From positions 5,189,988-5,253,987 of the forward strand of contig NZ_CP011272.1 in the NCBI RefSeq assembly GCF_001610875.1: a stretch of 64,000 nucleotides of DNA, given 5' to 3'. A program made the position numbers and the translations under genes. Below the pieces are notes generated by a model, which saw only the letters and a program-made list of their open reading frames with translations, searched no databases and was not told the origin of the DNA. Positions 43,032 through 52,590 of this stretch are shown here, piece by piece (the first letter of the stretch is position 1; each line of letters begins with the position of its first letter). The DNA is from Pirellula sp. SH-Sr6A (lineage in GTDB: Bacteria > Planctomycetota > Planctomycetia > Pirellulales > Pirellulaceae).

Positions 43032-44315
43032 TTATACACGCCAGTAGGCGGAGTCGGGATACGCGCGGTAGGGAACGGCAAGTTCCGGAGTTTCAATCGT
43101 TTTCCCTTTTTGAAAAAGGGATTCGACGCCGGCAATTACCATCCCGGAGGTGAGCAAGGTTCGTTCGACAGGATACGGTGTCTTTCCATCGACCACCAAG
43201 GTTTCGATATGGTGGGCCAACGGATTGAAAAAGTCTGCCGTGGTCGATCCATGGGTCGGCATCGGCAGGTACATCTGGCAGGAAATGATTTCGCCGTTAT
43301 CGGACCGCATGCCCGCGTAATTGAAATCCCGGATCGGAGCCAATAGAAGGGTGGTGCGGAACCCGTCTCGATGCTCCACCACGTAGCCGATCGATTTGGA
43401 TAGCGTCTTGACCGCCCAGTCCCAATCGACCGGAGCACTTGGGTAACCCGTCTCCACGGGGAGATTGTGGCTTCGCGTTAACGCGGAGACGATCAATTTG
43501 CGGGTGTCGCCGTAATCCGCCCCTGACAAGACCTGCCACAACGACTCGTCGCGCAATGCTTGCACCGAGCGCACACCCACCTCGCCACCTTTTCTTCGCT
43601 CGGACATGCATTGAGCCGTCTCCAAGCCATGGATGTCGTAGCTGTCGACGCCACCGTAGCAGACACACACGCTTTCTTTGAGTGGTGTATCGAGCGGCAT
43701 GTCGATTGACGGCATTCGCCAAGTCACGGGGAGGGAGGAGCCTGCAAGAAAGGGAAAGCCCAGTCGCTTGGAGTCCTCGACCATCTCGCGGCATTCGCTC
43801 CACACCGTTGATAGGTGTTTGTCGTTGAATACCGGCACACTCTTTCCGGAATCCTCAAAAACCTTCACGACCCGTTTGAACCACTCGTATCGCGGATATC
43901 GCCTCTGGCCCCTGTCGTTGTCGGGATACTTGCCATGCTCGGCGATGATTACCACACCATCGACCGCAAGTTTCGACGTCCCCAAGGTGAGTGCCTCCTC
44001 GATCGTGGGGAAGTCTTTCAAGCCATACTTGGCGATTCGCCCCGGCGCTAAGTCGCCTTCTGGATGTTGGTCGATATACACCGATGCGATATCGAATTGG
44101 GGCTTTTGCCATTTCCCGCCCCACGTATATCCCATTGCGTGGCGATCGAGGAAGTGTTGGGCATGCGAGTGGGTTCGGACTTCGGTCCCGAGAAATGCAA
44201 TGCGTTTTCTTGGCTTGCTATCGTCTGCTGTCAGCAAGGATTGTAAACCAATCGTTGCACCCGAGAAAGCAGCTGTACTTGCAATAAACTCACGGCGATT
44301 CCACATTGGATTCAT
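43032..44315 (-). CDS. Tat-exported protein of unknown family (Rossmann-like N-terminus)
   Basis: 427 residues from ATG 44315, preceded by GGGAG. MWNRREFIASTAAFSGATIG is a clear twin-arginine signal. After it, KRIAFLGTEVRTHSHAQHFLDRH and GVVIIAEHGKYPDN suggest a Rossmann-like fold like the N-terminal part of Gfo/Idh proteins, but no G-x-G-x-x-G is complete. Conserved-looking blocks are FPFLAGSSLPVTWRMP and SCQMYLPMPTHGSTTADFFNPLAHHIE. It is the third gene of a creatininase-MFS operon, overlapping the MFS end by 26 bp. It is probably periplasmic in catabolism of the compound imported by the MFS protein (inference). Confidence 0.7.
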   Translation of the reverse strand: MNPMWNRREFIASTAAFSGATIGLQSLLTADDSKPRKRIAFLGTEVRTHSHAQHFLDRHAMGYTWGGKWQKPQFDIASVYIDQHPEGDLAPGRIAKYGLKDFPTIEEALTLGTSKLAVDGVVIIAEHGKYPDNDRGQRRYPRYEWFKRVVKVFEDSGKSVPVFNDKHLSTVWSECREMVEDSKRLGFPFLAGSSLPVTWRMPSIDMPLDTPLKESVCVCYGGVDSYDIHGLETAQCMSERRKGGEVGVRSVQALRDESLWQVLSGADYGDTRKLIVSALTRSHNLPVETGYPSAPVDWDWAVKTLSKSIGYVVEHRDGFRTTLLLAPIRDFNYAGMRSDNGEIISCQMYLPMPTHGSTTADFFNPLAHHIETLVVDGKTPYPVERTLLTSGMVIAGVESLFQKGKTIETPELAVPYRAYPDSAYWRV

Positions 44316-45561
44316 GACGGTCTCCCGGCCAAAAGAAAACTAAACTCAAAGTTGCAAAGAGTGGTAAGAGTCCTACTACGATCAATCCGGTGCTGAAGCT
44401 TTGGGTTGCATCGGCGGAGCTACCAAACGCCATTTGCGCAACACCCGAGAATGCCCACGCAAGAATGCCGGTAATGCCGGTCACTTTGCCTTGATGACTC
44501 CTCGAAATGTCTTGCGAAAACGCGTAGTACATGGGGAAGAGGCCGAGGGCTCCTGCTCCCGCGACCAGCAAAACCGCTAAGAGCAGCGGTCCTTTTGGAA
44601 TCCAGGGAACACAGGCAACGAGGGCGCACGCGAGCGAGCAAACGGCTACCGTCGCAGTGCGCGATCCCTTGATACTCCAACCGCGACTCGCCAAAGCAAA
44701 GGCCATCGCTCCAGCTCCGATACATCCGATATCGGTCACCAGGTACCAAGCAGAAGTGAAGACGAGAGTCTCGGTCTCACTGTAACCAATCTGCTGTTGC
44801 AGCACCTTTGGAAGCCACGCCCGCAGGATTTGCCACGTCGTATTGATGGCAAGGAGTACCAGCAGGAGTACGAACAGCTTCCAGCAGAAGACCTCTCTCC
44901 ACCAAGCGCGAGGCTTACCCATAACGGGCTCCAGGTTTCCCGTAGATCGCAAATCGGAATCTCGAACGAGAGCAAACCAAGCTGCAATCCAGACCACTCC
45001 CGCAGCCCCGATCGCTTGAAACCCGATACGCCAGCTACCTGGCGTGGGCGTTAAAAGCCAAAGCATAAGCAACGGAGTCGCGAATGCTCCGATCGAAGTA
45101 CCGCTTTGCAGTACGCTGTTCCCCAGACCTCGACCGCGCGAGGTGAGAAGGGCCTGAGTTGTCTTGAGCCCACACGGCCAGTGAGCGGCTTCGAAAAACC
45201 CAAGCAACCCACGGCAAATCAACAGATCGTCGTAGCCTCGAACATAGCCAGTAAGGAATCCGACGGCGGACCAAAGCAGAATGGCCATCGGGTACATAAA
45301 TCGGATAGGCAAGCTATCGACGAGGAAACCGAAAACAAGGGATCCCAGGGCGAATCCCCAGCCAAAGCTAGCTTCGACCGCACCGTACTGCTTTTCGGTC
45401 AATTGGAGTTCTGTCGTGATGCGCGTCGCAACCGATGCGAGGGTTTGTCGATCCATGTAGTTGATCGCCGATGCGAACAACAAAAACAAACAGATCAAGA
45501 CAACTTGTTTGGAAAGCTTTCCCGCCGGTTTATCGCCATCTTTCGCGGCTATCCATCCCAT
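44290..45561 (-). CDS. MFS transporter (anion:cation symporter-like)
   Basis: About 423 residues from ATG 45561, overlapping the creatininase stop by 13 bp; the longer TTG start is unlikely. Twelve hydrophobic helices are visible. Markers are SAINYMDRQTLASVATRI (helix 1 of the ACS family), GFALGSLVFGFLVD with the loop 2-3 motif, LLGFFEAAHWPCGLKTTQALL and FSQDISRSHQGKVTGITG. ACS transporters carry organic anions such as hexuronates. Context with a creatininase-like amidohydrolase points to uptake of a nitrogenous or sugar-acid substrate. The substrate is not assigned. Confidence 0.9.
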   Translation of the reverse strand: MGWIAAKDGDKPAGKLSKQVVLICLFLLFASAINYMDRQTLASVATRITTELQLTEKQYGAVEASFGWGFALGSLVFGFLVDSLPIRFMYPMAILLWSAVGFLTGYVRGYDDLLICRGLLGFFEAAHWPCGLKTTQALLTSRGRGLGNSVLQSGTSIGAFATPLLMLWLLTPTPGSWRIGFQAIGAAGVVWIAAWFALVRDSDLRSTGNLEPVMGKPRAWWREVFCWKLFVLLLVLLAINTTWQILRAWLPKVLQQQIGYSETETLVFTSAWYLVTDIGCIGAGAMAFALASRGWSIKGSRTATVAVCSLACALVACVPWIPKGPLLLAVLLVAGAGALGLFPMYYAFSQDISRSHQGKVTGITGILAWAFSGVAQMAFGSSADATQSFSTGLIVVGLLPLFATLSLVFFWPGDRHESNVESP

Positions 45562-46307
45562 GATTGACCATCCCAATCGATCACGCGTTCAAGCCATTGC
45601 ACGACATCGCGGCTAAAGCATTGCAATAAATGCTCACCCTTTTCTCGCGTTGCGAGATGGGGCCAGCCGATGTGCCCCGGTTTGCTTCGATCGGGGGTCG
45701 TCCAAGCGCGATAGCCAGGGCGAAATGCGTTTCCTGGATCCACCGGTGCAGCCGATTGGTAATCTCCTACCAACTCGGGATGCAACGCGAGAATCATCGA
45801 TGTTTCCCATTCGCAGGCGTGACCCATGTCGCGCTGATGAATATCAGGAAGATCGACCCAAGGTTCTGAACCGAGAGACCAATAGGTCGTCATCAGCAAC
45901 AGGAGGTCGCTGCGAGTTCGCAAATCCTGTCGAATCTCGAACAACGCTTGTTTCGCAGGAACATCGTTTCCGCCGTGCCCATTGATGATGACGATACGTC
46001 GGAACCCCGCCATGACCACGTTCTGTACCAACGATCGCAACATGTCGAGATAGTTGCGAGGTTCGGCCGAAAGGGTGCCCCCAAAATCCAAATGATGGTG
46101 GGAGTTTCCGAGCCATTGAACGGGTGCGATGAGAACTTTTTCCGAGAGTGACTGTTCGATTCGATGGACGATCGCGGTCAAAAGCATCGTGTCGGTGCCG
46201 ACGGGCAAGTGATGACCATGCTGTTCGATGGCGGCGACCGGCAAGACAATCGGTGTGTCGCGAGATACCTTCTCCAGGGAAGGCCAAGACTGATTCGCAA
46301 AAAGCAT
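45549..46307 (-). CDS. Creatininase-family amidohydrolase
   Basis: 252 residues. The metal-binding motif of the family is present: VLPVAAIEQHGHHLPVGTDTML (Glu and His ligands). Further signs are NSHHHLDFGGTLS, VIINGHGGNDVPAKQALFE and DMGHACEWETSMILALHP (Glu ligand). Family members hydrolyse cyclic amides (creatinine) or formamide groups in cofactor synthesis. The first gene of a three-gene operon with an MFS transporter and a secreted protein, so a catabolic role is likely. Confidence 0.93.
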   Translation of the reverse strand: MLFANQSWPSLEKVSRDTPIVLPVAAIEQHGHHLPVGTDTMLLTAIVHRIEQSLSEKVLIAPVQWLGNSHHHLDFGGTLSAEPRNYLDMLRSLVQNVVMAGFRRIVIINGHGGNDVPAKQALFEIRQDLRTRSDLLLLMTTYWSLGSEPWVDLPDIHQRDMGHACEWETSMILALHPELVGDYQSAAPVDPGNAFRPGYRAWTTPDRSKPGHIGWPHLATREKGEHLLQCFSRDVVQWLERVIDWDGQSWDG

Positions 46308-46420
46308 ACAGGCAGGTGGGATCGAGGGGGAGGCTGAGGAATCCTTATTCTACTCGATTCCCCACATGCGAGGGTGAGGTGGGCAAAAAAGTGAAACTGA
46401 CGACTCCTGCGGCGATTCGA

Positions 46421-48409
46421 TCACTTGCGAAGCGTTGTGTCGGGATTCCAGGGCTGACTGGCGATCTGACTGCGGTAGATAGGAAGGTAGCGGTAGTAGA
46501 CTTCCAAGCTGAGGCAACCCAAGGCGGTGGTGTAAACTCGCCCCCCATATGCACCCCAAACACAGCTTGGATTCCAAGAACCTTTCGCGGGGCCGTCTGC
46601 AATTTGCGTGGTGCACAAACGGAACTTGAGCGCATCGTTCCAACTCTTCCAAGCGGACTCGAAGATGGCAGCATCCATTTGATTCGTGGATGTCGATCGC
46701 GATTGATACATCGCTAGCGTGGCGTAGTACCAATAGTAGAAATTGTCTTGCCCACGGCCCGGCGGATTGGCCAGTAGGAGTCGCTGTGCTTCGTGTGCTG
46801 CGCCGGGACGAATGGGATAACCCAGCAATAAGCGTGAGGCCATCGCTTCGGCGGTCATGGATGGGGTCGCTTGTTCGGCATTCGAGAAATTCCCCATACG
46901 AGGTCGGTAGGTGGCAAGACCACCGTCTTGGCCCACCGACACAGAATCGAGAAAGCGAAGCATTTTCGATCGAGTATCGGCCCCGATGTCATATGCGTTG
47001 GCTTGGGTGGCGCTGTGAAGCAACATGGCTTGCCATCCGAACTGACTGGTGTCCCCCGGATCCTCCGTCGGATATTCGTACCGCCATCCTCCTGATCGAG
47101 GATTCATGGCTCGAATCGAGTATTGGCACGCTAACCGGGTAGCAGGTAGCAATTGCGGATCTTGAGTGATCGCGTAGGCCTCGGCCACGGCGAGTGATGC
47201 CATCCCATGACTGTACATACGAGCAAATCGAACCGCGTCCTCGCGCCCTACTTGATCCCTCCCGGACATATCCCCGGAGGGAAGCTGTTGACCGAGAAGG
47301 TACCGAAGTCCTGCGTGAACTGTCGGCGCATAGGGGCCATCGAGATGGTGATGCCCGGCCCCCAGGAATGCGAGGATCGCAAGCCCTGTCATGGCGGTGT
47401 TGGCGCGAACACCGGCATTTTGCCGGATCTCACCATCCGGTCCGGCACGACCGATCATGATGGGATTGCCCCCTCCATACTCCGCTGCATTCCATCCCCC
47501 GTCAGGGCCTTGCGAGCGCGCCAACCATTCCAAAGCGTTCTGAACCGCCGCTTCCGTGTTCTCATCCCCTCCACCTGCACGCACGATATCCATCCGATTT
47601 GGAGCGAATCGGTTTTGATAGGATGACTGACTCGCCGAGGAGGGGGGCGAAGAAGTCGCGTGCGCCCGCGGAGCGACTGCAAGACCGGCAGGAGGTACGG
47701 ATGAAAGGGTGGGCGAGACCTGATTGGGCAATCGGGAAGGTGGTAGGATTCCGCCTTCGTCTGGAGGTTCGTTCAACGCAGGTGCAGCAGCCTGTTCGGA
47801 CAAGAATTCCGCGAGCGCTGCGGTGTCCGGTTCCACGAGCGGAAGGGCTGCTACGAGAGTCGGGTTCTCGATAGAAGAGGCGGGAACCGGTTCTGGGGTA
47901 GGGATTTCCGGCAGTGGAAGGTCGGCCACTGAATAGGGGGACAGATCCGACTCGGCGGTTGCCAGGGGAGCTTCCCAGGGGCGAATCTCAGGTTCTTGAT
48001 CCGACGCGTCGATGGGACTCTGGGTTGGCAATTCGTCGGAGGACGAAGCGGTCTCGTCGACGCTTTGTAATTCAGACGAAGGGGGAGGTGGGGTGGAAGC
48101 GGCGTTGGCTTCGATAGTCATTTGAACCACACCGGGTCGATACGCACCACCACCGAAACCACCCCCTGCACCTGGGGTGATGATTCGCGTTCCGTATGCG
48201 TACATCAATAGCCATACGTGAGCGAGGAATGCCAGAGCAATGCACTTGGTCAGCGATTTGGTTTGCCCCCATCGGGTCCAAGACGCGATGAGGAGCGTCA
48301 GAGCGACCAAGGCGAAGAGGCATCCCAGCACGATCGCCCACCAGCGGCTCGTCGAGATGTCTCCGATGGCTGCGAGCGGGAGTGCTGCGGTTGGATGGAT
48401 GGGGATCAT
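46421..48409 (-). CDS. Membrane protein with prenyltransferase/squalene-oxidase repeats
   Basis: 662 residues. Two N-terminal helices (WAIVLGCLFALVALTLLIASW; CIALAFLAHVWLLMYAYG) and a 150-residue Pro/Ser/Ala linker precede a helical toroid with terpene-cyclase-like repeats: AVQNALEWLARSQGPDGGWNAAEYGGGNP, TAMTGLAILAFLGAGH, GLRYLLGQQLPSGD, PRSGGWRYEYPTED. These repeats occur in squalene cyclases and also in planctomycete proteins without cyclase motifs. It starts 3 bp after the ExbD stop, so it is part of the ExbBD operon and is probably a periplasmic partner of that energised complex. Confidence 0.85.
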   Translation of the reverse strand: MIPIHPTAALPLAAIGDISTSRWWAIVLGCLFALVALTLLIASWTRWGQTKSLTKCIALAFLAHVWLLMYAYGTRIITPGAGGGFGGGAYRPGVVQMTIEANAASTPPPPSSELQSVDETASSSDELPTQSPIDASDQEPEIRPWEAPLATAESDLSPYSVADLPLPEIPTPEPVPASSIENPTLVAALPLVEPDTAALAEFLSEQAAAPALNEPPDEGGILPPSRLPNQVSPTLSSVPPAGLAVAPRAHATSSPPSSASQSSYQNRFAPNRMDIVRAGGGDENTEAAVQNALEWLARSQGPDGGWNAAEYGGGNPIMIGRAGPDGEIRQNAGVRANTAMTGLAILAFLGAGHHHLDGPYAPTVHAGLRYLLGQQLPSGDMSGRDQVGREDAVRFARMYSHGMASLAVAEAYAITQDPQLLPATRLACQYSIRAMNPRSGGWRYEYPTEDPGDTSQFGWQAMLLHSATQANAYDIGADTRSKMLRFLDSVSVGQDGGLATYRPRMGNFSNAEQATPSMTAEAMASRLLLGYPIRPGAAHEAQRLLLANPPGRGQDNFYYWYYATLAMYQSRSTSTNQMDAAIFESAWKSWNDALKFRLCTTQIADGPAKGSWNPSCVWGAYGGRVYTTALGCLSLEVYYRYLPIYRSQIASQPWNPDTTLRK

Positions 48410-48412
48410 GAT

Positions 48413-48847
48413 TTACCGCTGCATGGACGCGCTAGGCATCTGGCTGCTGGCATAACGGAGATTCAGATTCTTATTCCCTGTTTTCTGGATGATCGCAAGG
48501 ACTTCGCAGACCATTTGGTGGGAGCAATTACCGTCTGCTTCAAATTCCACTTTCAAGTCAGGATAGTTTCGAGTGGCTTCCGACAATACGACCTGCAATT
48601 GCGGGAGCGATAGGGGGGTACCGTCGAACCGGATTCCGCCATCGCTCTGGAGGGCAACCACTTTACCTTGTGGGGCCGTCATCATGGCGCCGCCATTGGC
48701 CACCTTCGGTAGGTGGATTTCGATCGATCCTTCGTTTTCCGAAAAACGAGTCCCGACCATGAAGAAGATCAACAGAAGAAAAAGGACATCGATCATGCTC
48801 GTAAGATTGATAGACGGAAGCTCTTCTTGACTCAGTTTCAGCGGCAT
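48413..48847 (-). CDS. exbD: ExbD/TolR-family energy-transduction protein
   Basis: About 144 residues from ATG 48847 with AAAGGA upstream; the longer frame overlaps ExbB and is not native. INLTSMIDVLFLLLIFFMVGTRF is the single helix with the conserved Asp of ExbD/TolR. The periplasmic part (IEIHLPKVANGG, EFEADGNCSHQMVCEVLAIIQK) is typical. It works with ExbB to convert proton motive force into work in the periplasm. Fourteen bp from the ExbB stop. Confidence 0.92.
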   Translation of the reverse strand: MPLKLSQEELPSINLTSMIDVLFLLLIFFMVGTRFSENEGSIEIHLPKVANGGAMMTAPQGKVVALQSDGGIRFDGTPLSLPQLQVVLSEATRNYPDLKVEFEADGNCSHQMVCEVLAIIQKTGNKNLNLRYASSQMPSASMQR

Positions 48848-48860
48848 AGCGAATCCTTTA

Positions 48861-49886
48861 TCAAGCGGCTTTGCGCGATCGAGTTCGACCTCGCGAGGAA
48901 TCGCTTTCTTGCAAGCCCTCCGCACTGATCGCATCGACCAAACGCTGGGAGTGCATATCCATTTCGGATATCAAACGGTCCGTGTGACCGAGGAAGTACA
49001 TGTACATCAGATAGGCAGGAATCGCGACCAGAAGTCCCGCTGCCGTGGTCAACAACGCTTCGCTAATCCCGCCAGCCAACATTTCCGGACGCCCCATCGC
49101 TTGCGATCCCGAGATGTCATTGAACGATTGGATCATCCCCATGACTGTACCGAGAAGTCCAAGAAGGGGCGCAACATTGCTGATCGCATTGAGCAATCGC
49201 ATGTGACGGCGCAGGTTATTGCTTTCACGCTCACCTGCATCCAAGACAGCTTGCTCGATCTCAACGGCAGGTCGGCCATAACGCTTTACTGCCGCAGCGA
49301 GCAGCGTCGCGATGGAACTCGGGTTGCGTTCGCATAGTTCAAGGGCTTCGTCGCGGTCGATCTGCTGTTGTTGAAGCTGCTCGATCAATCGTTTCACAAA
49401 AGGACGTGGAATCACTCGCCCGGTTCGAAGCGAAATGAATCGTTCGAATGAAAAGACCATCAGGACGAAGGAGCAAAGAGCGATGGGGTACATCATGATC
49501 CCGCCATCATGGAACATTTGTAACAGACTGCGGACCGGGATCTTGCCCTCTTCGCTTCCCACTGGATCAGAAGCCGGTGTGCCTACCGTTGCTCCCGAGG
49601 TTGGGTTTGGATTGGCTGCGAGCCGAGCATCCGGACCGTTTACCCAGCCGGAGCTACCCGCGACGGTTCCTGCCGGATTGAGGCCATTCGAGCTGACCGG
49701 TGGTGCCTGCACAGGAGTGTTGTAGAAACTCTGGCGGATCTGCGGCATATTGCCAACCGGCGCTCCCGGGTAGGGACCGGTACCCCCTGGAACTTGTCCT
49801 GTCGCGGTAGAAGCGATGGCTGTGCAAACGCAAAGAATCCCCAAGCTCATCGATTTGTTCATTATCGTCCTGATATGCAAACTCAT
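48861..49886 (-). CDS. exbB: ExbB/TolQ/MotA-family proton channel with signal-peptide extension
   Basis: 341 residues from ATG 49886, overlapping the TPR stop (ATGA) and preceded by GGGAAGAAG. An N-terminal cleavable-looking segment (LGILCVCTAIASTATGQ) and 90 residues of Pro/Gly-rich sequence precede the channel: MMYPIALCSFVLMVFSFERF, then VAPLLGLLGTVMGMIQSFNDI and AGGISEALLTTAAGLLVAIPAYLMYMYF. These are the three ExbB helices. The long exported N-terminal extension is common in planctomycete and delta-type ExbB proteins. Confidence 0.93.
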   Translation of the reverse strand: MSLHIRTIMNKSMSLGILCVCTAIASTATGQVPGGTGPYPGAPVGNMPQIRQSFYNTPVQAPPVSSNGLNPAGTVAGSSGWVNGPDARLAANPNPTSGATVGTPASDPVGSEEGKIPVRSLLQMFHDGGIMMYPIALCSFVLMVFSFERFISLRTGRVIPRPFVKRLIEQLQQQQIDRDEALELCERNPSSIATLLAAAVKRYGRPAVEIEQAVLDAGERESNNLRRHMRLLNAISNVAPLLGLLGTVMGMIQSFNDISGSQAMGRPEMLAGGISEALLTTAAGLLVAIPAYLMYMYFLGHTDRLISEMDMHSQRLVDAISAEGLQESDSSRGRTRSRKAA

Positions 49887-51772
49887 CGCTTCTTCCCTGA
49901 ACCGATTCGCTCTGCTTGTTGGGCCATCGTCATCAAATTGCTCAGACGCTCGCCTGCCGTCTTTGCAAATGGAGACTTAGGGTATCTTTCCTGCACTTGT
50001 CGATACCATTCGACCGCCGCCTTGGGATCTTGGCTCATTTCTGCGCAAACGCCCAACTGCAACACGCTGGCCGCATGCCAATGCTCTTCACCAGGAATGG
50101 ACAAAACGCGTTGATAGCTCGCGGCGGCATCGGCATACCGACGCTGCATCATGAACGTTTCGCCTGCCATCCACCCCGCTCGAGCCAGAAGCGTTGCGTT
50201 CGAGTTGTTCGATGCGAGCACGATCCGATCGAGTCGCTCTCGAGCCCCTTGGAAATCCGCTCTCGCAATACAACACCGCGCTAAGAGGTAATCGGCTTCG
50301 TCGGCTTTCTTCCATTCGGGAAAATCGCGACAAAGCTTTGAAACCATCGTCTCGGCTTCCTGCCACGCGTTACGATTTGCTAGCGTTTCGGCTTGCCGAA
50401 GCAAGGCCAGCGGCAGCCAGTTCGGGGGAGCAGGTTGTTTCTCGGCGAATGCGAGCAGCCATTCTGCGTGAGGCACTAGTTTCGACCAGTTCTGAGATTG
50501 GTAGAGGAGCTCCAGCAACTCCACTCTCAAGGTGATCTCCAGTTCGATGTTTAGCTGCCCCTCGCCAAGTCCTCGTTCCAAGCATTGGATCGCTTCGGTA
50601 TTCTCCTTGGCACGCGCATGCCCTTTGGCTCGGATGTACCACGCGAACGACTTCCAAGCGTCGGGGCATCCCAACTCGGTTGCTTCCTCGGCCCATTGAA
50701 TCGCTTGGTCCCATCGATCGGACTGAGCGCAGTCGCGAGCTAGCCGGAGTCGAGCTTCGATGCTTATCCCTGCTTTCGGGTGCTTCTCAATCAACTCCAC
50801 GAACAAGGCCTCCGACGATTCTCGCGCACCGGCGTCCGCTAGCGCAATCGCGAGTTCATAGAGAAGTTGTGCTGGGATATTTCCAGCCAGTGCAAGATCA
50901 ACCAGCGGCTCGATTTCTCTGGCAATATCCACCGACTGGGAGAGGTTTTTTTTCGCGGCGACCTCCAGCAGCTTGGCTCGAATGCGGAGTTCATCGGAAG
51001 GATTTTGTTGGCTGAATGCGTTCAAGCGATCGCATACTTCCTGCCATTGTTTTTTTGCTGCAACGCATTCAATTGCGTTCCAAGACGCGAGGGTGTGGAG
51101 AAGGGATTGCGATGGACTGGGCTGTTGTTTGCAAGCGCCGATCGCTTGATCAAAGCACCTCAGCGCTTCGTCCGACGTTGGATCTTCTCGGCGGAGCAAG
51201 CTCCCGAGTTCGAGCCAAACGTGGGGAGAGCAAGGACCTTGGGTTGGCCAAGCCTCGCGGGAAGGCGAGTCACTTCCCTTCGGATCGGTCGGAGGGCTAG
51301 AAAGGTGTCGAAGCCGTCGCTCTGCCTCACGAAGTGATCCTTTCGTGATTTCAACCTTGGCCAATAGCAAATGGGCCGTCTCGACCCAGCGATCCCAGGA
51401 AGTGGAAACGATGGCTTTGCCACTGGATCGGGTTTGCGTTTCAAAGAGAGCAGCGTGTTCGAGCCAGAGTTGAATTTCGGAGGCACTTTTGTCTGAGGGA
51501 TCGAGGTTCCATCCAGCCAACGCGGCGAAGTACTCGGCTTGGATCCCAAGCTCGGAGCGAGGCGTTGCCAGGGCGACCGCCAAAAAATCTCGCCTCGCGT
51601 GGTCGAAGTCTTTTTGGGCAAAGGCTTCGGTCGCTCGTTGAAAGGTCATCGCGATTTCGGGGGGGCGCGGAGGGGGGGCCTGGCCGATCGCGAAGGGGGG
51701 AGGGAAAAACGCGAGCAGGCAGCAAGCGATGATCGCTAGCACCGAAGTTCTGTCCTGCTGGTTCGAATTCAT
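49883..51772 (-). CDS. Exported TPR protein, first gene of the ExbBD operon
   Basis: 629 residues with a signal peptide (SVLAIIACCLLAFFPPPFAIG). The whole body is helical repeats of TPR type: FAQKDFDHARRDFLAVA, EALRCFDQAIGACKQ, LIEKHPKAGISIEARLRLA, DAAASYQRVLSIPGEEHWHAASVLQLG, DPKAAVEWYRQVQERYPKSPFAKTA. The end resembles YbgF/CpoB-type coordinators, which in other bacteria work with TolQ/TolR. It is translationally coupled to exbB. A role as the periplasmic adaptor of the complex is inferred. Confidence 0.88.
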   Translation of the reverse strand: MNSNQQDRTSVLAIIACCLLAFFPPPFAIGQAPPPRPPEIAMTFQRATEAFAQKDFDHARRDFLAVALATPRSELGIQAEYFAALAGWNLDPSDKSASEIQLWLEHAALFETQTRSSGKAIVSTSWDRWVETAHLLLAKVEITKGSLREAERRLRHLSSPPTDPKGSDSPSREAWPTQGPCSPHVWLELGSLLRREDPTSDEALRCFDQAIGACKQQPSPSQSLLHTLASWNAIECVAAKKQWQEVCDRLNAFSQQNPSDELRIRAKLLEVAAKKNLSQSVDIAREIEPLVDLALAGNIPAQLLYELAIALADAGARESSEALFVELIEKHPKAGISIEARLRLARDCAQSDRWDQAIQWAEEATELGCPDAWKSFAWYIRAKGHARAKENTEAIQCLERGLGEGQLNIELEITLRVELLELLYQSQNWSKLVPHAEWLLAFAEKQPAPPNWLPLALLRQAETLANRNAWQEAETMVSKLCRDFPEWKKADEADYLLARCCIARADFQGARERLDRIVLASNNSNATLLARAGWMAGETFMMQRRYADAAASYQRVLSIPGEEHWHAASVLQLGVCAEMSQDPKAAVEWYRQVQERYPKSPFAKTAGERLSNLMTMAQQAERIGSGKKR

Positions 51773-51993
51773 GGGACGGATGCGATAAAGTGCGAAGGAT
51801 AAGGAGGGTGGGAGGTCATGGAGGTGCGCTTTGGCAGCCTGCGATCTCCGACTTGAGAATTCCTCTGTCGATACGAAATAACCACCGAGCGTTTCAAGGG
51901 GAGAATTCGGTTGCTCCCAATTTCCGGAAAATCCGGTAAGCTTGGCGGCTGAATTCCGTTTTGTTCTTTTCGGCTGTTGCAGGAGCTCTTTAG

Positions 51994-52485
51994 ATGGGTC
52001 TTTTTCAAGAATTCAAAGCGTTTGCCATGCGAGGCAACGTCATCGATTTGGCGGTCGGTGTTGTCATCGGCGGCGCATTTGGAAAGATCATCAACTCGCT
52101 GGTCGAGAATGTATTCATGACGCCTCTGAACTTGATCACGGCCAAAAGTGGTGTGAATTTCAACGGCTTGTCATTGAAGTACTCCCATTTGACAGGTGGA
52201 AAGATAGAGCTTCCCGTTTTGAAAAAAGATGGGACCCCAGAGCTCGATGCAAACGGCAACGCCGTCATGAACTTGACGGACCCGGATATTCTCAAGTACG
52301 GGCCCTTCATCCAGACGACATTCGAATTCATCATTATCGCGTTCGCCTTGTTCATGGTGATCAAGGTGATGAATCGCATGAAGAAAAAGGAAGAGGCGGC
52401 ACCGGCTGCAACTCCAGAAGATGTCCTCTTGCTGCGCGAGATCCGAGATGCGCTCGCCAAGTCAGCACCTCGGCGTGCCGAGTAA
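51994..52485 (+). CDS. mscL: Large-conductance mechanosensitive channel
   Basis: 163 residues, slightly longer than typical, with CAGGAGCT upstream. The N-terminus MGLFQEFKAFAMRGNVIDLAVGVVIGGAFGKI is the amphipathic helix and pore-lining helix 1; helix 2 is FEFIIIAFALFMVIKVMNRM, followed by the basic cluster and a C-terminal helix (LLREIRDALA). The periplasmic loop is longer than average (KKDGTPELDANGNAV). It opens under membrane tension to release solutes. Divergent from the TPR gene, single transcription unit. Confidence 0.97.
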   Translation: MGLFQEFKAFAMRGNVIDLAVGVVIGGAFGKIINSLVENVFMTPLNLITAKSGVNFNGLSLKYSHLTGGKIELPVLKKDGTPELDANGNAVMNLTDPDILKYGPFIQTTFEFIIIAFALFMVIKVMNRMKKKEEAAPAATPEDVLLLREIRDALAKSAPRRAE

Positions 52486-52590
52486 TCTGCTTCGAGGTAC
52501 AGGGCCTGGTTTTGCAATCCTTCACTGGCGGCTATCGCCCCGCCGCATGCAACCAGTCACAAGGTAATGGAATTCACACGAGGAAATGGA

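Noticed and set aside
43678-44343. 221-codon plus-strand frame
   Set aside because: Antisense to the Tat-exported enzyme gene whose codons and signal peptide are convincing on the other strand.
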